Positions 62,990 to 64,000 of a stretch of 64,000 nt of DNA are shown here, in pieces (position 1 is the first letter of the stretch; every line of letters begins with the position of its first letter). The notes beneath the pieces were generated by a model. That model had not been told where the DNA came from. It ran no database searches and saw only the letters and a list, made by a program, of their open reading frames with translations. Where the stretch lies: the NCBI GenBank assembly GCA_025786725.1, contig JAHLTZ010000028.1:124001-188000 (forward strand). Direction: 5' to 3'. Position numbers and translations under genes: made by a program. This stretch comes from Syncephalis fuscata (Eukaryota > Zoopagomycota > Zoopagomycetes > Zoopagales > Piptocephalidaceae).

Positions 62990-64000
62990 TGATAAACTCC
63001 AAGAAATATTAGCTTCTTTGAAACCGATCCGGTATAATACCACTCAATGTAGACTACCAAGAATATGTTTAATTCAAAGCAGCAGCCAAGTCACGATTCC
63101 ACAATTTTGCGCCGATAAAAGTTTCATAAGTTTTTTTACAATCTTGGTTTGCGCAGCTACAAGCAATTTAGATGCAAGAATAAAATATTTATTTTGTGTT
63201 CAGTCTATAAATTATAGTATCATAGAAGCCCATGACACTTTACTTTTGGATTATTGCAACGCTGATACGACGTGGATTATCGACTATTTTAAATGTTTCT
63301 AAACTTTGAGATTGACAAGTAGGACAGGTCTTAGAGCTGTTGTATTTATCAGTTAAAAGCACATTAAAACACTCTTTTGAAGCATACGCTTAAGCCAGCA
63401 CCTCAAATAGGTTTTTGAAAATTTACATGACTTGTAGACCAGCTACCAAATACCAAGTAGCATTACTATCAAACTTTGATTTAAACTTATTGACAAGCTT
63501 TTGGTCAGCTTGCTGTCGTTAATGTACAAAAATAGTTTTAGTTTTTTGAACAGCTAGTTTTGTTGATAGGATCTATATTTGTTTGATAAGTGTAATATGG
63601 TGCAAGATATTGGCTGGCAACAGCACAGACGGCAAGATATTCTTCAAAATTAGATAAATTAACAGATCTGGTTTGACATTAAGACAATAATATTTTTTCT
63701 TTGAACATCGGGATAGTTTGCCTTCAATTCCAATCTGATTCTGCAATACTTCTTGTCCCCCGGTAGCAAAATGCCTTTGATTTGAAGTATCTCTGTAGGT
63801 CATTGGGTCTTGAATGGTGCCGGATTCGTGCATCCAATACATCAAGTCTCTTCTTTCGGTATCAATTAATAAACACTTGTTAGCAGTTAATTTTATATTA
63901 TTTCTGTCAATGTCGTTAATATACTGATATCATATCTATCTTTTTTGAATTTCTTTTTGGATTATAGCCTGGTTTGAATCTGTCTTTGGTGCTCTTGTTC
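62990..64000 (-). pseudogene. Decayed TnpB/Fanzor-like transposon nuclease, runs off the right edge
   Basis: Read on the minus strand from the window edge, several blocks fit one TnpB/Fanzor-type protein. The RuvC-I region reads LIDTERRDLMYWMHESG with YRDTSNQRHFATG (about 63780-63885). Then comes a segment with SNATWYLVAGLQV, followed by LLTDKYNSSKTCPTCQSQSL and VDNPRR (zinc ribbon start, about 63280-63345), HGLL, and LWNRDLAAALN with KHILGSLH (final RuvC motif, about 63045-63105). Stops and frame changes separate the blocks, and the Glu expected in the TDEY/IDEF motif is Lys here, so it is inactive. An open frame on the plus strand at 63018-63302 is only its antisense. The 5' part lies outside the window. 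Confidence 0.68.

Noticed and set aside
63018-63302. Plus-strand 94-residue frame near the right edge
   Set aside because: The opposite strand carries the zinc-ribbon and WNRDLAAALN blocks of a transposon protein, so this frame is an antisense shadow.

Overview
The window looks like nuclear DNA of an early-diverging ('zygomycete'-grade) fungus. It is AT-rich and dense in genes. Introns are short, with GTAAGT-like donors and TAG/CAG acceptors. The gene set combines chitin deacetylases, LPMO-like secreted proteins, 7TM-RGS receptors, a Cwc2-type splicing factor and a GCR1-type DNA-binding domain with a mitochondrial propionyl-CoA carboxylase, which most Dikarya lack. I cannot name the species. 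No tRNA, rRNA, CRISPR or prokaryotic operon was seen.

Layout. 1.5-4.2 kb: two tandem chitin deacetylases (-). 5.0-6.5 kb: mercaptopyruvate sulfurtransferase (+). 7.8-8.8 kb: spermidine synthase (+). 9.5-10.4 kb: a third chitin deacetylase (-). 10.9-11.4 kb: a 221-bp tandem duplication. 11.7-17.0 kb: ZPR1 (+), GPATCH11-like (-) and methionine aminopeptidase 1 (+). 16.8-21.5 kb: a perfect 2,294-bp inverted repeat with two complete copies of the splicing factor Cwc2 and a second copy of the MetAP1 3' end. 22.0-23.7 kb: an unrecognised membrane protein. 24.2-26.2 kb: a USP12/46-type deubiquitinase. 26.4-32.5 kb: head-to-head propionyl-CoA carboxylase alpha (-) and beta (+). 32.6-33.5 kb: ALG14 (-). 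34.0-37.1 kb: a long Ser-rich protein with a C-terminal membrane segment (-). 37.2-38.9 kb: a second inverted repeat, about 0.73 kb per arm. 39.7-44.9 kb: two tandem 7TM-RGS paralogues (+). 45.9-46.6 kb: a 3' fragment of amidophosphoribosyltransferase. 48.0 kb: a small secreted Cys-rich protein. 49.2-50.7 kb: a GCR1_C-domain protein (-). 51.3 kb: ER cyclophilin (+). 53.9 kb: a small membrane protein (-). 54.5-57.9 kb: two paralogous LPMO-like secreted proteins (+). 58.4 kb and 63-64 kb: decayed fragments of TnpB/Fanzor-like transposon proteins. 59.1-60.4 kb: a fourth, divergent chitin deacetylase (-). 61.6-62.7 kb: 3-hydroxyacyl-CoA dehydratase (-).

How the genes relate. Four chitin deacetylases and two LPMO-like proteins make this a wall- or chitin-modifying neighbourhood, interspersed with housekeeping genes. 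The two PCC subunits probably share one bidirectional promoter and form a single enzyme. The RGS pair is a local duplication: both copies have an intron at the same codon position.

Caution on sequence quality. Many otherwise well conserved genes are interrupted by isolated frameshifts, and every one is repaired by adding one base, often in a short homopolymer. This one-sided pattern points to deletion errors in an uncorrected long-read assembly rather than gene decay. The two large inverted repeats should be checked in reads before any biology is built on them. Where I give exon coordinates I worked them out by hand from reading frame, splice sites and family conservation.
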